This document shows positions 27,777-36,185 of a DNA stretch of 64,000 bases, one piece after another. Source of the stretch: Paraburkholderia ribeironis. Its GTDB lineage: Bacteria; Pseudomonadota; Gammaproteobacteria; Burkholderiales; Burkholderiaceae. Location: NCBI RefSeq assembly GCF_900019265.1, contig NZ_CYGX02000005.1:1-64000 (forward strand). The letters are read 5' to 3'. Made by a program: the position numbers and the translations under genes. Each line of letters starts with the position of its first letter. Position 1 is the first letter of the stretch. The notes under the pieces are model-generated. The model was not told the DNA's origin and ran no database searches. It saw nothing but the letters and a program-made list of their open reading frames with translations.

Positions 27777-28685
27777 ATGGCCCGCGCGATGAGACAGTAT
27801 GACCCGAAGCAGGGGATTGCGTTGTCGGTCGGCGCGTCCGCGATGTTCTCCCTGCTGTCCGCTTACGCGACGCTGCTCGCGCCGTTGAGCGGCCTCGACA
27901 TCTTCGCGTGGCGCATCGTATGGACCGTGCCGGGTGCGCTGCTGCTGGTCGCGTTGCGCAAGCGCCTGCCCATTCTCCGACGATTTCTTTACCAGATGGT
28001 GACCGAGCCGAAACTCGGCGCCGCGATGCTCGTGACCGCGGCTTTGCTCGGCGCGCAGCTATGGGTCTTCCTATGGGCGCCGCTGCATGGCCGGATGCTC
28101 GAAGTGTCGCTTGGCTACTTCCTGCTGCCGCTGGTGATGGTGCTGGTCGGGCGCTTCTACTATCACGAACACATCGACGCGTTGCAGTGGCTCGCCGTCG
28201 TCTGCGCCGGCCTGGGTGTCGGCCATGAACTGTGGATGACGGGCGCCTTTTCGTGGCCGACCCTGCTGGTTGCGCTCGGCTATCCGCCGTACTTCGCGTT
28301 GCGCCGCAAGATCAACCAGGATTCGCTGGCGATGTTCACCGTGGAAATGGCGCTGCTGCTGCCACCGGCCATCGTGTTCATCATCAGCGGCGGTTCGCTG
28401 GCGATGATCGCCGGCCGCGTCGACATGTGGTGTCTGCTGTTGCCTGGCCTCGGCGCGTTGAGCACACTGGCGCTGGCTTCGTATCTGAAGGCGAGCCGCT
28501 TACTGCCGCTCGCGTTGTTCGGCATCCTCGGCTATGTCGAGCCGGTCTTGCTCGTGCTGGTGTCGATCACGTTGCTCGGCGAAACACTGACCGCTGCGCA
28601 ACTGGCCACTTATGTTCCGATCTGGATCGCGGTCGCGTTGACCGCATTGCATGGTGTTCGCCTGGTTCGGCTTGCGCCGAATTGA
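27777..28685 (+). CDS. rarD: RarD-type EamA/DMT permease
   Basis: A 302-residue inner-membrane protein with about ten hydrophobic helices and the DMT-family duplicated layout. The sequence runs through DIFAWRIVWTVPGALLL and GYFLLPLVMVLVGRFYYHE, typical of the RarD branch of the EamA family. Substrate is unknown; RarD is historically linked with chloramphenicol sensitivity. A second ATG four codons on is an alternative start. It is a single gene. Confidence 0.87.
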   Translation: MARAMRQYDPKQGIALSVGASAMFSLLSAYATLLAPLSGLDIFAWRIVWTVPGALLLVALRKRLPILRRFLYQMVTEPKLGAAMLVTAALLGAQLWVFLWAPLHGRMLEVSLGYFLLPLVMVLVGRFYYHEHIDALQWLAVVCAGLGVGHELWMTGAFSWPTLLVALGYPPYFALRRKINQDSLAMFTVEMALLLPPAIVFIISGGSLAMIAGRVDMWCLLLPGLGALSTLALASYLKASRLLPLALFGILGYVEPVLLVLVSITLLGETLTAAQLATYVPIWIAVALTALHGVRLVRLAPN

Positions 28686-28739
28686 GCGGCGTCGGCGGAG
28701 TCTGGCATCGATGGGCGAATCACACGGCGTGCGCGGCGC

Positions 28740-29279
28740 TCAGCGATGCGCCGCGGCACGGTCCGCATTTTTACGCGTCGGGCCAACCTGTGCGTCGATC
28801 GCGTCGCGCAACGCGGGCCGCCAGCCGACACCAAACAACGCTTCCGCGAGCACGAACAGCGGTCCGATCAGCAGGCCGATCACATCGTCGACGAAGGCCG
28901 GCTTGCGATGCTCGTAGGCAACATGGCCGATGAACTGAAACACCCAGCCGACCACGAAGAGGCCCACGCCGCTGGTGAGCCATGCAAGTGTGGATTGCGC
29001 GGCGATCCATGCGCCGAACGCCACGCAGAGTGCCGACACGCAGGCCATCATCACGCCGAGCGGCACATCGAGCGCGAGGTAGTACACGGTGGCCGCGATG
29101 AACAGTAGCCACGCCGGCGATAACACCAGCGGCGACGCGCCGACCGCGAAAGCAGGGCGGCTCAGCAACACGGCCAACGCCAGCACGATCATCGGAATGC
29201 CGATGAAGTGCGTGGCGATATTGCGCCGGTCGCGATGGTAAGCCGCGTATTGCGTTAGTTGTTGTGTCAGCGTTCTCAT
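28740..29279 (-). CDS. Mpo1-like (DUF962) membrane protein
   Basis: A 179-residue protein with four to five hydrophobic helices and the DUF962 features YAAYHRDRRNIATHFIGIP near the N-terminus and FQFIGHVAYEHRKPAF near residue 140, each with conserved His. The yeast relative Mpo1 is an iron-dependent dioxygenase acting on 2-hydroxy fatty acids; the conserved His residues fit that, but activity here is inference. A GAGGAG precedes the start. Confidence 0.87.
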   Translation of the reverse strand: MRTLTQQLTQYAAYHRDRRNIATHFIGIPMIVLALAVLLSRPAFAVGASPLVLSPAWLLFIAATVYYLALDVPLGVMMACVSALCVAFGAWIAAQSTLAWLTSGVGLFVVGWVFQFIGHVAYEHRKPAFVDDVIGLLIGPLFVLAEALFGVGWRPALRDAIDAQVGPTRKNADRAAAHR

Positions 29280-29442
29280 GGATGCCGCTCCTCGTTCGAA
29301 GTCAGCATAATCGCGGCGAGCGGAATTTGAAACCATCGGTAGCCGACAATCGCGCACGGATGCCATCCCATGACTGTGAGTTTTTCATCGAATGTGCTGC
29401 GTGAATGCCGGCGCGTGCAATTCAAAGCGAACCATGCATGAA

Positions 29443-29470
29443 AAAAGGGCGAGTCATCAGACTCGCCCTC
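29443..29470 (-). terminator. Terminator after the secreted Lys/Ala/Thr-rich protein
   Basis: AGGGCGAGTC and GACTCGCCCT form a stem, and the A-run on its left side becomes a T-run on the minus strand. It lies about 70 bases beyond the stop of the minus-strand gene at 29541. Confidence 0.8.
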
Positions 29471-29540
29471 CCTGAACGGCACGGCCGGCTTCGATTATCT
29501 ACCCCATATGTGGCCGCTGCGTGCCGAAACCGATCACGTG

Positions 29541-29924
29541 TTATTGCGTCTTCGTCGTGTCGGCTTGTGCGCCGTCGGCTTTTGCCGGGGCATTGCTGGC
29601 CTCTTTCGCGCTCTCCGTTTTAGCCTTTGCGGCGCTGGTGTCGTCGCCAGCGGCCTTCTTGCTGACCTTGTGCGCCTTCACCGTGTGCTTGGCGGAAGTC
29701 TTTTTCACATGCGCTTTCGTCGCGGTCTTGGTCGGCGTTTTCACCGTGGTCGTGGCTTCATCCGTGGCGCTGGTTTGCACGGCGGTGCTCGCCTTCAGAT
29801 TCGCTTGACCGGCGGGCTGCGTTTGCGCAGGCTGCGCGGATTGCGTGGTGGACGGTGCGGCCGTTTGAGCAAATGCGGTCGACACGAGCAGAGCGGAAGC
29901 GAGAGCGGCGAAAAGCGTCTTCAT
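29541..29924 (-). CDS. Secreted Lys/Ala/Thr-rich low-complexity protein
   Basis: A 127-residue protein with a clear Sec signal peptide (MKTLFAALASALLVSTAFAQ, cleavage after A-F-A). The mature part is almost only Ala, Thr, Lys, Gln, Ser and Asp, basic in the middle and with no cysteines. It is probably disordered and periplasmic, possibly binding cell wall, DNA or membrane by charge. Such proteins are widespread in Burkholderiaceae with no assigned function. Confidence 0.8.
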   Translation of the reverse strand: MKTLFAALASALLVSTAFAQTAAPSTTQSAQPAQTQPAGQANLKASTAVQTSATDEATTTVKTPTKTATKAHVKKTSAKHTVKAHKVSKKAAGDDTSAAKAKTESAKEASNAPAKADGAQADTTKTQ

Positions 29925-30203
29925 GGTGTAACTCCTGGGTTGGACCGGTTAGTTCTTGTGTTGGCGGCTGAGTTATTTCAGCGCTGCCGGTTTAACGTCG
30001 GCCGGAGGACAGGAGTTGACGATGCTCTGGTGACAAAACGTAACCGCTGAAACATGCCGGGGTAGTAAATCGGCGCGCGGCGTTCAGGCTTCAGGTAGTT
30101 GAGGAAGTTTGCGTCCGTTGTGAAGTCGGGCACGCGCACTGGGCGAAGCGCGCGTGCTGCGAAAAGTTCTTCCGCCTTCACACCGCACCATTTGGCGTAC
30201 CCG

Positions 30204-30464
30204 CTATTGAAACGGATTCTGCACGACGCCCGGTTTCGCATCCGGCTCGTCCTTCACCTTCGCGGGCAAGCCGGATTGAGCCTGCAAGCTGGCGACGATC
30301 GCATCCACCGCTTCCTTCAGCGCAAGCGCCGCCTTCAGGCCGCGCTGGTCGCGTGTCAATTCCAGCGTGCCATTCAGCACGACGCGTGTCGTGCCGTTGC
30401 TCACAGTGAGCGCGTCGCCCTGGATGTTGAGCACGTCGTTGTCGTTCGAATAGGGTTTAAACAC
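30204..30464 (-). CDS. Hypothetical protein coupled to the secreted nuclease
   Basis: An 86-residue acidic/neutral protein starting at a GTG that overlaps the nuclease stop by eight bases, with AGGAGG eight bases upstream. The first half looks like beta-strands (LNIQGDALTVSNGTTRVVL), followed by a helix. There is no signal peptide. The overlap implies co-translation with the nuclease; an immunity or regulatory role is possible but unproven. Confidence 0.75.
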   Translation of the reverse strand: MFKPYSNDNDVLNIQGDALTVSNGTTRVVLNGTLELTRDQRGLKAALALKEAVDAIVASLQAQSGLPAKVKDEPDAKPGVVQNPFQ

Positions 30465-31206
30465 CTTTCAGTCCTCCTGGCCGCTGGTCCTTGAGGTTCT
30501 CCGGAATGCCCGGAAAACGGATGCCCGATGCTGCTTCGAGTTCGTGAATCGTCATGATGTCGTAACGATTGGTCGAGACATTGTCCACCACCACCGCGAA
30601 TGCCATCTGTCGCGAAGGCACATAGACGGCCTTGAACAACTGCGTCGGCACGAACACGTGTGTCGGCCCGATGGTCTGCAATTGCTGGCCGTTGAAAAGC
30701 GGCCCGGTGACGACGTAAGTATCGTCGTACGACATTGCGATCTTGCGCACCGATGTTTCGATGCGCGCCCACAGCCGTTGGTTGTTTTCGCGGTTCTGTG
30801 GCACGACGTTGGCGAGCGAGAACGATTGTGCCATTGCCTGTTCGTTCCAGCGATTGCCCGCCGGACTCATATGACCGCGATCGAAGCCGCTGCGCTTGTA
30901 GTCCGCGAGCGTGGCGCCTTCGCCGTCGGGTAAGCGCGCATCTTCGAAAAACTTGTTGGTGCGCGTCATGTCTCTCGCGGCATCGATATGTTCGCGTGTC
31001 AGATGCTCGGCGGACCATAGCGGACCATGCGTGATGCCCGAATGCAAAAGCGCGAAATCGCTATAGCACAGCATGCGCGTTTTCGGCGCCATCTTCTGAT
31101 TGGTCAGAACAGGCCATTGCGCGTTTGGTGTGAACTGGGTGCAGGAAGGCGCCGCGCTCGCCTGTGCGGCGACGGCGAATAACAGACAGGCAAGCCACTT
31201 CTTCAT
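30457..31206 (-). CDS. Secreted DNA/RNA non-specific endonuclease
   Basis: A 249-residue nuclease of the beta-beta-alpha metal type. A Sec signal peptide of about 18 residues ends ASA. The active-site motif DRGHMSPAGN near residue 110 holds the catalytic His, and the metal-binding Asn lies in VPQNRENNQRLW. It would degrade extracellular or periplasmic nucleic acid. The small gene at 30204 overlaps its end. Confidence 0.9.
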   Translation of the reverse strand: MKKWLACLLFAVAAQASAAPSCTQFTPNAQWPVLTNQKMAPKTRMLCYSDFALLHSGITHGPLWSAEHLTREHIDAARDMTRTNKFFEDARLPDGEGATLADYKRSGFDRGHMSPAGNRWNEQAMAQSFSLANVVPQNRENNQRLWARIETSVRKIAMSYDDTYVVTGPLFNGQQLQTIGPTHVFVPTQLFKAVYVPSRQMAFAVVVDNVSTNRYDIMTIHELEAASGIRFPGIPENLKDQRPGGLKGV

Positions 31207-31566
31207 GTATCAGTCAGTCGGGAGATCGGGCGCAAGAGTATAGCGTCGCGAGCCTGCATCGAGCGACGCGAAACGCAGAATCAGCAGCAAGAAAAAGCCG
31301 GCCGCGCATCGCGATGAATGCGATGCGTGCATCGAGCGAAGCAATGAGCGCGAATCGCGCGGGCAAAAAAACGGGCCGCTGTGCAGCGACCCTAATGCGT
31401 GGACTTTTGACTCTACGCACATATGCTTAAGACGAGCTTAAGCATATGTGCGACGGGTATTCGATGTGTGCGACGGCGCACGAACAGCCGCGAACACACG
31501 AGTGTTTGCAGCCCCGTGGACGGAATATTCGACCGACAAAATCAACTCACGGAATCAACGCAGAAC
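31207..31566. other. Intergenic region
   Basis: Convergent-free spacer of 360 bases upstream of the nuclease and downstream of the minus-strand gene at 31567. Its only clear feature is the long palindrome listed separately. The rest shows no gene. Confidence 0.5.
31416..31452. repeat. 16-base perfect inverted repeat with 5-base loop
   Basis: CGCACATATGCTTAAG, loop ACGAG, then the exact reverse complement. It is AT-rich in a GC-rich context and has no T-run, so it is a poor terminator. It may be an operator, a processing hairpin or a recombination site. Confidence 0.85.
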
Positions 31567-31926
31567 TTAATTACCGAACAGGCTGTTTTCGGCGTGAACG
31601 GTTTGCCGGTCCACCGCTTGCAGGCGCCAGAAGCCGCTGGTCGGTGCGTGTGTCGGCAGAGCGGTCCATGCGGCGGCGCCTTGTGCCGCGCTCACGCGCT
31701 GCTTGCGATCGACGTGCAAGCCGCGCAGCGTACAGAGTGGCGCATCCGTGCTCGGCGCACAGAGCGTGGTCACGCCATTGTCGTCATGCATCTCGCCCCA
31801 AGGAGGCAGGTCGATCCCTTGATGTGCTTCTCTCGACCAACGATGTTCGTCGGTGTCGAGCCATAGCACGGCGTAATCGTGGCTGACGGTGGGATCGGAA
31901 CCGTTGATCAGGATGGTCAGTCGCAT
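31567..31926 (-). CDS. Hypothetical protein, DUF3564-like
   Basis: A 119-residue soluble protein with a conserved look: MRLTILINGSDP start, HDYAVLWLDTDEHRWSREAHQGIDL, and a C-terminal SGFWRLQAVDRQ. It resembles the Burkholderia-specific DUF3564 family. The ATG at 31926 is chosen by that match. Function unknown. It is a single gene next to a long palindrome. Confidence 0.72.
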   Translation of the reverse strand: MRLTILINGSDPTVSHDYAVLWLDTDEHRWSREAHQGIDLPPWGEMHDDNGVTTLCAPSTDAPLCTLRGLHVDRKQRVSAAQGAAAWTALPTHAPTSGFWRLQAVDRQTVHAENSLFGN

Positions 31927-32099
31927 ATCAGTTCCGTACAAATTGCGAAGTGGTGCTTTATCAGTCTATGTCGTGACCGGCGTTATGCAAGGCAAAAGCA
32001 TCAGCGATCGCGCAGAAAAAAGCAGCCGCGCGACGCTCGCGAAGACCGCGCAGCAGATCGCGGATGCAGTGCAAAACTGCATGCCGCGATGCAGTGACG

Positions 32100-33794
32100 T
32101 CAGGCGAGATCCAGCGACGCCGTCAGATCGCCCAATGGCGCAAGACCATTGCGCGCCAATGCCCGATCCCGCGCGAGCACGCCGTCGAGCGGCGCCAGCC
32201 CATGCACGCGGCTGATCAGGCGAAGAATCGAATTGGTGTCGTACACAGTGTGATCGACATAAGCCTTCTTCGCCAGCGGGGAAATCACCAGCGCGGGAAC
32301 ACGTGAGCCCGGACCCCAGCGATCGCCTTGCGGCGGCGCCACCGGGTCCCACCAGCCGCCGTTCTCGTCGACCGTGACGATCACGACCGTATTGGCCCAG
32401 TGCGGGCCGCGCTGAATATGTTCGATCAGCTTTGCGATGTGACGGTCGCCCGATTCGACATCCGCGTAGCCTGCATGCATGTTCAGGTCGCCTTGCGGCT
32501 TGTAGAACGTGACGGCGGGCAAATGTCCCGCATCGATATCCGCGATCAGGCGATTGGTCGACGCGTCGTTGCCGAGCCCCGCATCGCGCAGATGCTTGCG
32601 CCGCGCGGCCGTACCCGGCGCGTAATTGGCGAAGTAGTTAAATGGCTGATGGTGATACTGGAAGTCCGGCATCGCGCCGGTGTCCTGATGCTCCAGTGCG
32701 TATTGCCACGCGCCGCTGTACCACGCCCAGTCGATGCCCTTGGCGCTCAGGCGGTCGCCGATCGTTGCGTCATGCTGCGGCGGCAGCACGCGCGAATTCG
32801 ACGGGTCCGCTAAGGCCGGGTCGCCGCCTTCTGCTGGGCGCACGTTGCTCGGCTGATAGGGTGGCGCCATCGTGTTGACTGCGTAGCCATCGGCGGTGAA
32901 AGCGCCGTCATTGACGAACTTCGGCGGACCGTCGAGTGCGGACGCGGGCGAGTCCGCGGCCAGTTTCAGGCGCGTGCCGGTCGGATCGTCGCCTTCCACC
33001 ACCGACACCAGTTTCTTCGCTGGGCTGTCGTGGATGTCGGGATAGAAGGGCGCCTGCGCCGAGATCAGGAAGATGTGGTTCAACCACGAGCCGCCGAACG
33101 CCGCCATGAAGAAGTTGTCGCACAGCGTGTATTGCTGCGCGAGATTCCACAGACGCAGCGTATCGGCGGAATTGCGGTAGTGCCCCATCACGAGTCCGCC
33201 GGAATCGCTCCACGCGGCGAACTGGTTGTTGCGGCCGGCGTTGATCTGCATCTGATTCTGGTAGAAGCGATGCACCAGGTCGCGCGTGATCACGCCGGTC
33301 GGCAACGGCGCACCATACGCGTCGGCGATCGGGAACGGGCGGTTGCGCAGGGGCTCGAGATCTTTCTCGCCGATCATGTAGCGCCGGCCGTCCACTTCCT
33401 GCGCTTGCGGCACGAGTCCGCCCCAGATGGCCGGCAAGCGCGTCAACGGTGTCTTGCCGTCGCGGTCTAGTTGCAGATAGCGCTCGGCGCTCACCGTGTC
33501 GAGTGGATGCTGGACGCCGGGGAAGTTGCCGTAGAGGTTCGCGAAGCTGCGATTTTCCGCATAGATCACCACGATGTGCTTGACCTGGTCGCGTAGCGCG
33601 GCATCGAGCCGCAAGTCGGCGGCACTGCGCGGCGCAGCATTGCTCGCCGTGTCTTGCGCCGTTTTGCAGCCGCTCAGCGCGAGACCGAGGCCGACCGCCG
33701 CGAGACCGGTCAGGACACGGCGGCGTTCGGGATCGTCGGGGGCGTCGTTGGCGTTGTCGGCGTGCGGCGGGAGGTGGGCATCGTGGTCGGTCAT
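32100..33794 (-). CDS. Exported acid phosphatase / phospholipase C family phosphoesterase (AcpA-like)
   Basis: A 564-residue phosphoesterase. The N-terminus has a twin-arginine-type ERRRVLTGL and a lipobox-like LSGC at the end of the hydrophobic segment (Cys about residue 43), so it may be a Tat-exported lipoprotein. The catalytic region shows IVVIYAENRSFANLYG and a C-terminal VTVDENGGWWDPVAPP, the metal and nucleophile motifs of the PLC/acid-phosphatase AcpA family. Substrate is a phosphate monoester or phospholipid. The start is the ATG preceding the Tat region; another ATG lies ten codons upstream. Confidence 0.87.
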   Translation of the reverse strand: MTDHDAHLPPHADNANDAPDDPERRRVLTGLAAVGLGLALSGCKTAQDTASNAAPRSAADLRLDAALRDQVKHIVVIYAENRSFANLYGNFPGVQHPLDTVSAERYLQLDRDGKTPLTRLPAIWGGLVPQAQEVDGRRYMIGEKDLEPLRNRPFPIADAYGAPLPTGVITRDLVHRFYQNQMQINAGRNNQFAAWSDSGGLVMGHYRNSADTLRLWNLAQQYTLCDNFFMAAFGGSWLNHIFLISAQAPFYPDIHDSPAKKLVSVVEGDDPTGTRLKLAADSPASALDGPPKFVNDGAFTADGYAVNTMAPPYQPSNVRPAEGGDPALADPSNSRVLPPQHDATIGDRLSAKGIDWAWYSGAWQYALEHQDTGAMPDFQYHHQPFNYFANYAPGTAARRKHLRDAGLGNDASTNRLIADIDAGHLPAVTFYKPQGDLNMHAGYADVESGDRHIAKLIEHIQRGPHWANTVVIVTVDENGGWWDPVAPPQGDRWGPGSRVPALVISPLAKKAYVDHTVYDTNSILRLISRVHGLAPLDGVLARDRALARNGLAPLGDLTASLDLA

Positions 33795-34118
33795 CGGTCG
33801 TTTCCGAAGTTTTGTGTCGCGCACGTCGGTGCCGCTCGGGATGCTGTGCGCGCGGCACCGGTTGCAGATTCGAATGGATGGGCAAGCGCCGGCCTAGGCG
33901 AGCGCCAGGGCCAGGGCCAGCGCTAAGGCTAACGCAGTCGGCGCTTCACGCGCCAGCTGTTGTGCGTTGCATCGACGGCAAGCAGCAGCCGATGCCGCGC
34001 ATCCACGGGATGGACCGGGTCAAAGAATAGCACTGCGAGCAGCTCTGGCGGTGCAGTAAATGCATCGGATGCGCGTTTGTAACCGTGACGCGTCGCCTGC
34101 TTGCAGGGGATGCGCGTT
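33795..34118. other. Intergenic region, left border of the accessory island
   Basis: About 320 bases with no gene. At 33896-33930 there is a short GGCCAG/GCTAAG-type degenerate repeat. GC content falls to the right of here, marking the start of the accessory segment. Confidence 0.4.
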
Positions 34119-34399
34119 GTTATGACGTTTCCACTCCAGTCGCGGGGCGATTACGCCCGCCTGAATCACGTGGCGTTCACCGTGTGCGACATTCACGAAG
34201 TGTTCGGCGGCGGCATGCACATTAGCCGTTGCGGTTGGGATACACAACCCGGGCCGGGGTGTCATGCGGTGCCGTCGGAGTACTTCCGTACTTCCCGAAT
34301 CTGGCCGGTGGCCTGATCGAGTATTACGCCGACGAAGACCAGCTCACACCCGGGCGAATGCGATGGGAATTGCCAACCGTGCGGCTGATGATCGATTGA
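34119..34399 (+). pseudogene. VOC-family (glyoxalase/extradiol dioxygenase-like) remnant
   Basis: The C-terminal half of a vicinal-oxygen-chelate protein can be read in two frames: LNHVAFTVCDIHEVFGGGMH, then a shift near 34295 to GGLIEYYADEDQLTPG, ending at 34399. The His in the first part and Glu in LIEYYAD are the usual metal ligands. The N-terminal half is absent and the frame is broken, so it is not functional. It marks the edge of the Rhs island. Confidence 0.7.
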
Positions 34400-34522
34400 T
34401 GTAGATCATCGGCTCGCTGGGCATTTACAAATCTTGACCACAAAAACATAGGCGATAGGAAGGTGATTCGATATCTTTTCAAAATATTTAGGAAGCCTTA
34501 AAAAGTTCCTGAGGAGATACCG

Positions 34523-34768
34523 ATGGCTAGCTTTGCAATGTGGTTGTCCGGTGATTCTTTTCTGTCGCGCTGCTCACGTGCTGCCGTGGTCCGGTATGTT
34601 GCGTGTCACCTTGTGGTCGCTTCGTTTGCGCTTCCTTCTGTGTCCTTTGCCGATGATATTACCTACGCCTACGACGCGTTGGGACGGCTTGTCTCGGTGA
34701 CTGTCGCGGGCGCGACTGCGTATTGCGACTACGACGCGGCGGGGAACATTACCGCGATCCGACGATAG
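34523..34768 (+). CDS. Small exported YD-repeat protein preceding Rhs
   Basis: An 81-residue protein with an N-terminal hydrophobic export signal (cleavage near S-F-A-D, residue 43) and then one complete YD repeat (YAYDALGRLVSVT) plus a second partial one (DYDAAGNITAI). A GAGGAG site lies just upstream, with an AT-rich promoter region at 34430-34510. It precedes the large Rhs gene and overlaps its upstream frame. It may be a leader gene or the remains of an earlier Rhs core. Confidence 0.72.
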   Translation: MASFAMWLSGDSFLSRCSRAAVVRYVACHLVVASFALPSVSFADDITYAYDALGRLVSVTVAGATAYCDYDAAGNITAIRR

Positions 34769-34869
34769 GCGACGGTAGCTTCCGCACCTTCAACTTCCTC
34801 TACTGGTCAACTTGCGGTGCGCTGAGCACGTCTGCCGCGCGTTCCCATCCCTTGCCTGCCAGGTTCCTG

Positions 34870-36030
34870 ATGTCGACACTCGATCCCGCTGCCACCATGT
34901 GGCGCACGCGCCTGCCTGTGCGCTTCTTCTTCCTTGTCCTGTTTGTGCTGCTGTCGTGGTTTATCGCACCACATGCCCACGCCGCGACCGATTGCGAATC
35001 CAAATATATCAATGCGGGCGCCTTCCCGGCCGATCCCAAATGCCCGCTCCAGGCGGCGTCCGCCGACTTCGGCGGTATGGGCGGGTATGTGTGCGGCGAC
35101 CCCAATGCAATCGCAGCGTATTGCAGCGGGCCGTCCGGCGGCACCACGATCGAACCGGTTTCGCCCGATGAGACAGGCACCCTCGATGGTGACGGCACGT
35201 ACGGTCAACCCGGAGGCTCGGGGGGCTGTGGCGGCGGCGACGCGACGGCGGGCTGCGGCAGCAGTACGTCCGGCGGTGACCCGGTGCGCTTGTACACGGG
35301 TCAGTTCCATCTGGTCGTTCACGACCTGCATGTCGCCGACACGATCGCACTTGATCTCGCACGCGTCTACCGCAGCAGCGCTTACGACACCACTGGCAAC
35401 CCGATGGCCGGCGCATTCGGCATCGGGACGACGTTCAACTACGACAGCTACCTGACGGTAAGCGCCACTGACAGCAATAATCTGCAGCAGCTTGTTCAAC
35501 TCTATCTGCCGAGCGGAATCCGTGTTCCGTTCACGCTTCGCGTCGGCACGAGCACGACCTGGGATGACCTGACAAGCCCGGGTGCCTTCTACCGCGCCAG
35601 CATCACCAGCAGCGGCTCGACTAAATTGCTTACTTTGCGCGACGGCCGCACCATGCAGTTCACGATGATCGGCGGTCTGTACCGGCTGACCCGACTTCAG
35701 GACCGCATTGGCAACACGGTGGCGATCGCCCGCAACAGCACGACGGGCGTGGTCACCAGTTTGAGCGGCCCGAACGGTCGCACGCTGACGTTCACTTCGG
35801 TGGTGGGTGCGCGCGGCACGCCGCTCATCTCGCGCGTGACCGATGCGCTGAACCGTCAGGTTAGCTACCAGTACGACAGCCAGGACCGCCTTACGCAGGT
35901 GACCGATGCGGGTGGTGGCGTCTGGAAATACGGCTGGGACGCCAAGAGCCGGATGGTGAGCGTCATGGATCCACCAGGCAACCGGGTGTCACGACGCGCT
36001 ATACGCGCAACGCGATTGGCCGTCCGCTGA
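34870..36030 (+). pseudogene. Rhs/YD-repeat protein, N-terminal part (frameshifted)
   Basis: The N-terminal part of an exported Rhs protein. It has a Sec signal (RFFFLVLFVLLSWF, ending A-H-A-A), a Gly/Cys-rich linker, DPVRLYTGQFH, a DUF6531-like beginning, and then YD repeats (YQYDSQDRLTQVTDAGG). A two-base GT duplication at about 35986-35989 moves the frame: after removal the text continues as VTTRYTRNAIGRPLTKTDP. There is no PAAR domain, so export is Sec-based rather than by type VI secretion. The start is one of two ATGs (34870 or 34897). Confidence 0.82.
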
Positions 36031-36185
36031 CTAAAACTGATCCGCTGGGTCACAGCGAGACATATGAGTGGAACCGCGCAGGGCAGATTGCGACGGTGAC
36101 CGATCGAAGGGGGCAGGTGACGGCGTACTCCTATGACGCCGCGGGCCGCGTGGTACGGATCGGTTTTCAGCCGACGGCCAGCTGA

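Noticed and set aside
29978..30241. An 87-codon minus-strand frame between two small genes
   Set aside because: It overlaps the better supported gene at 30204, lacks a ribosome site and has no recognisable features.
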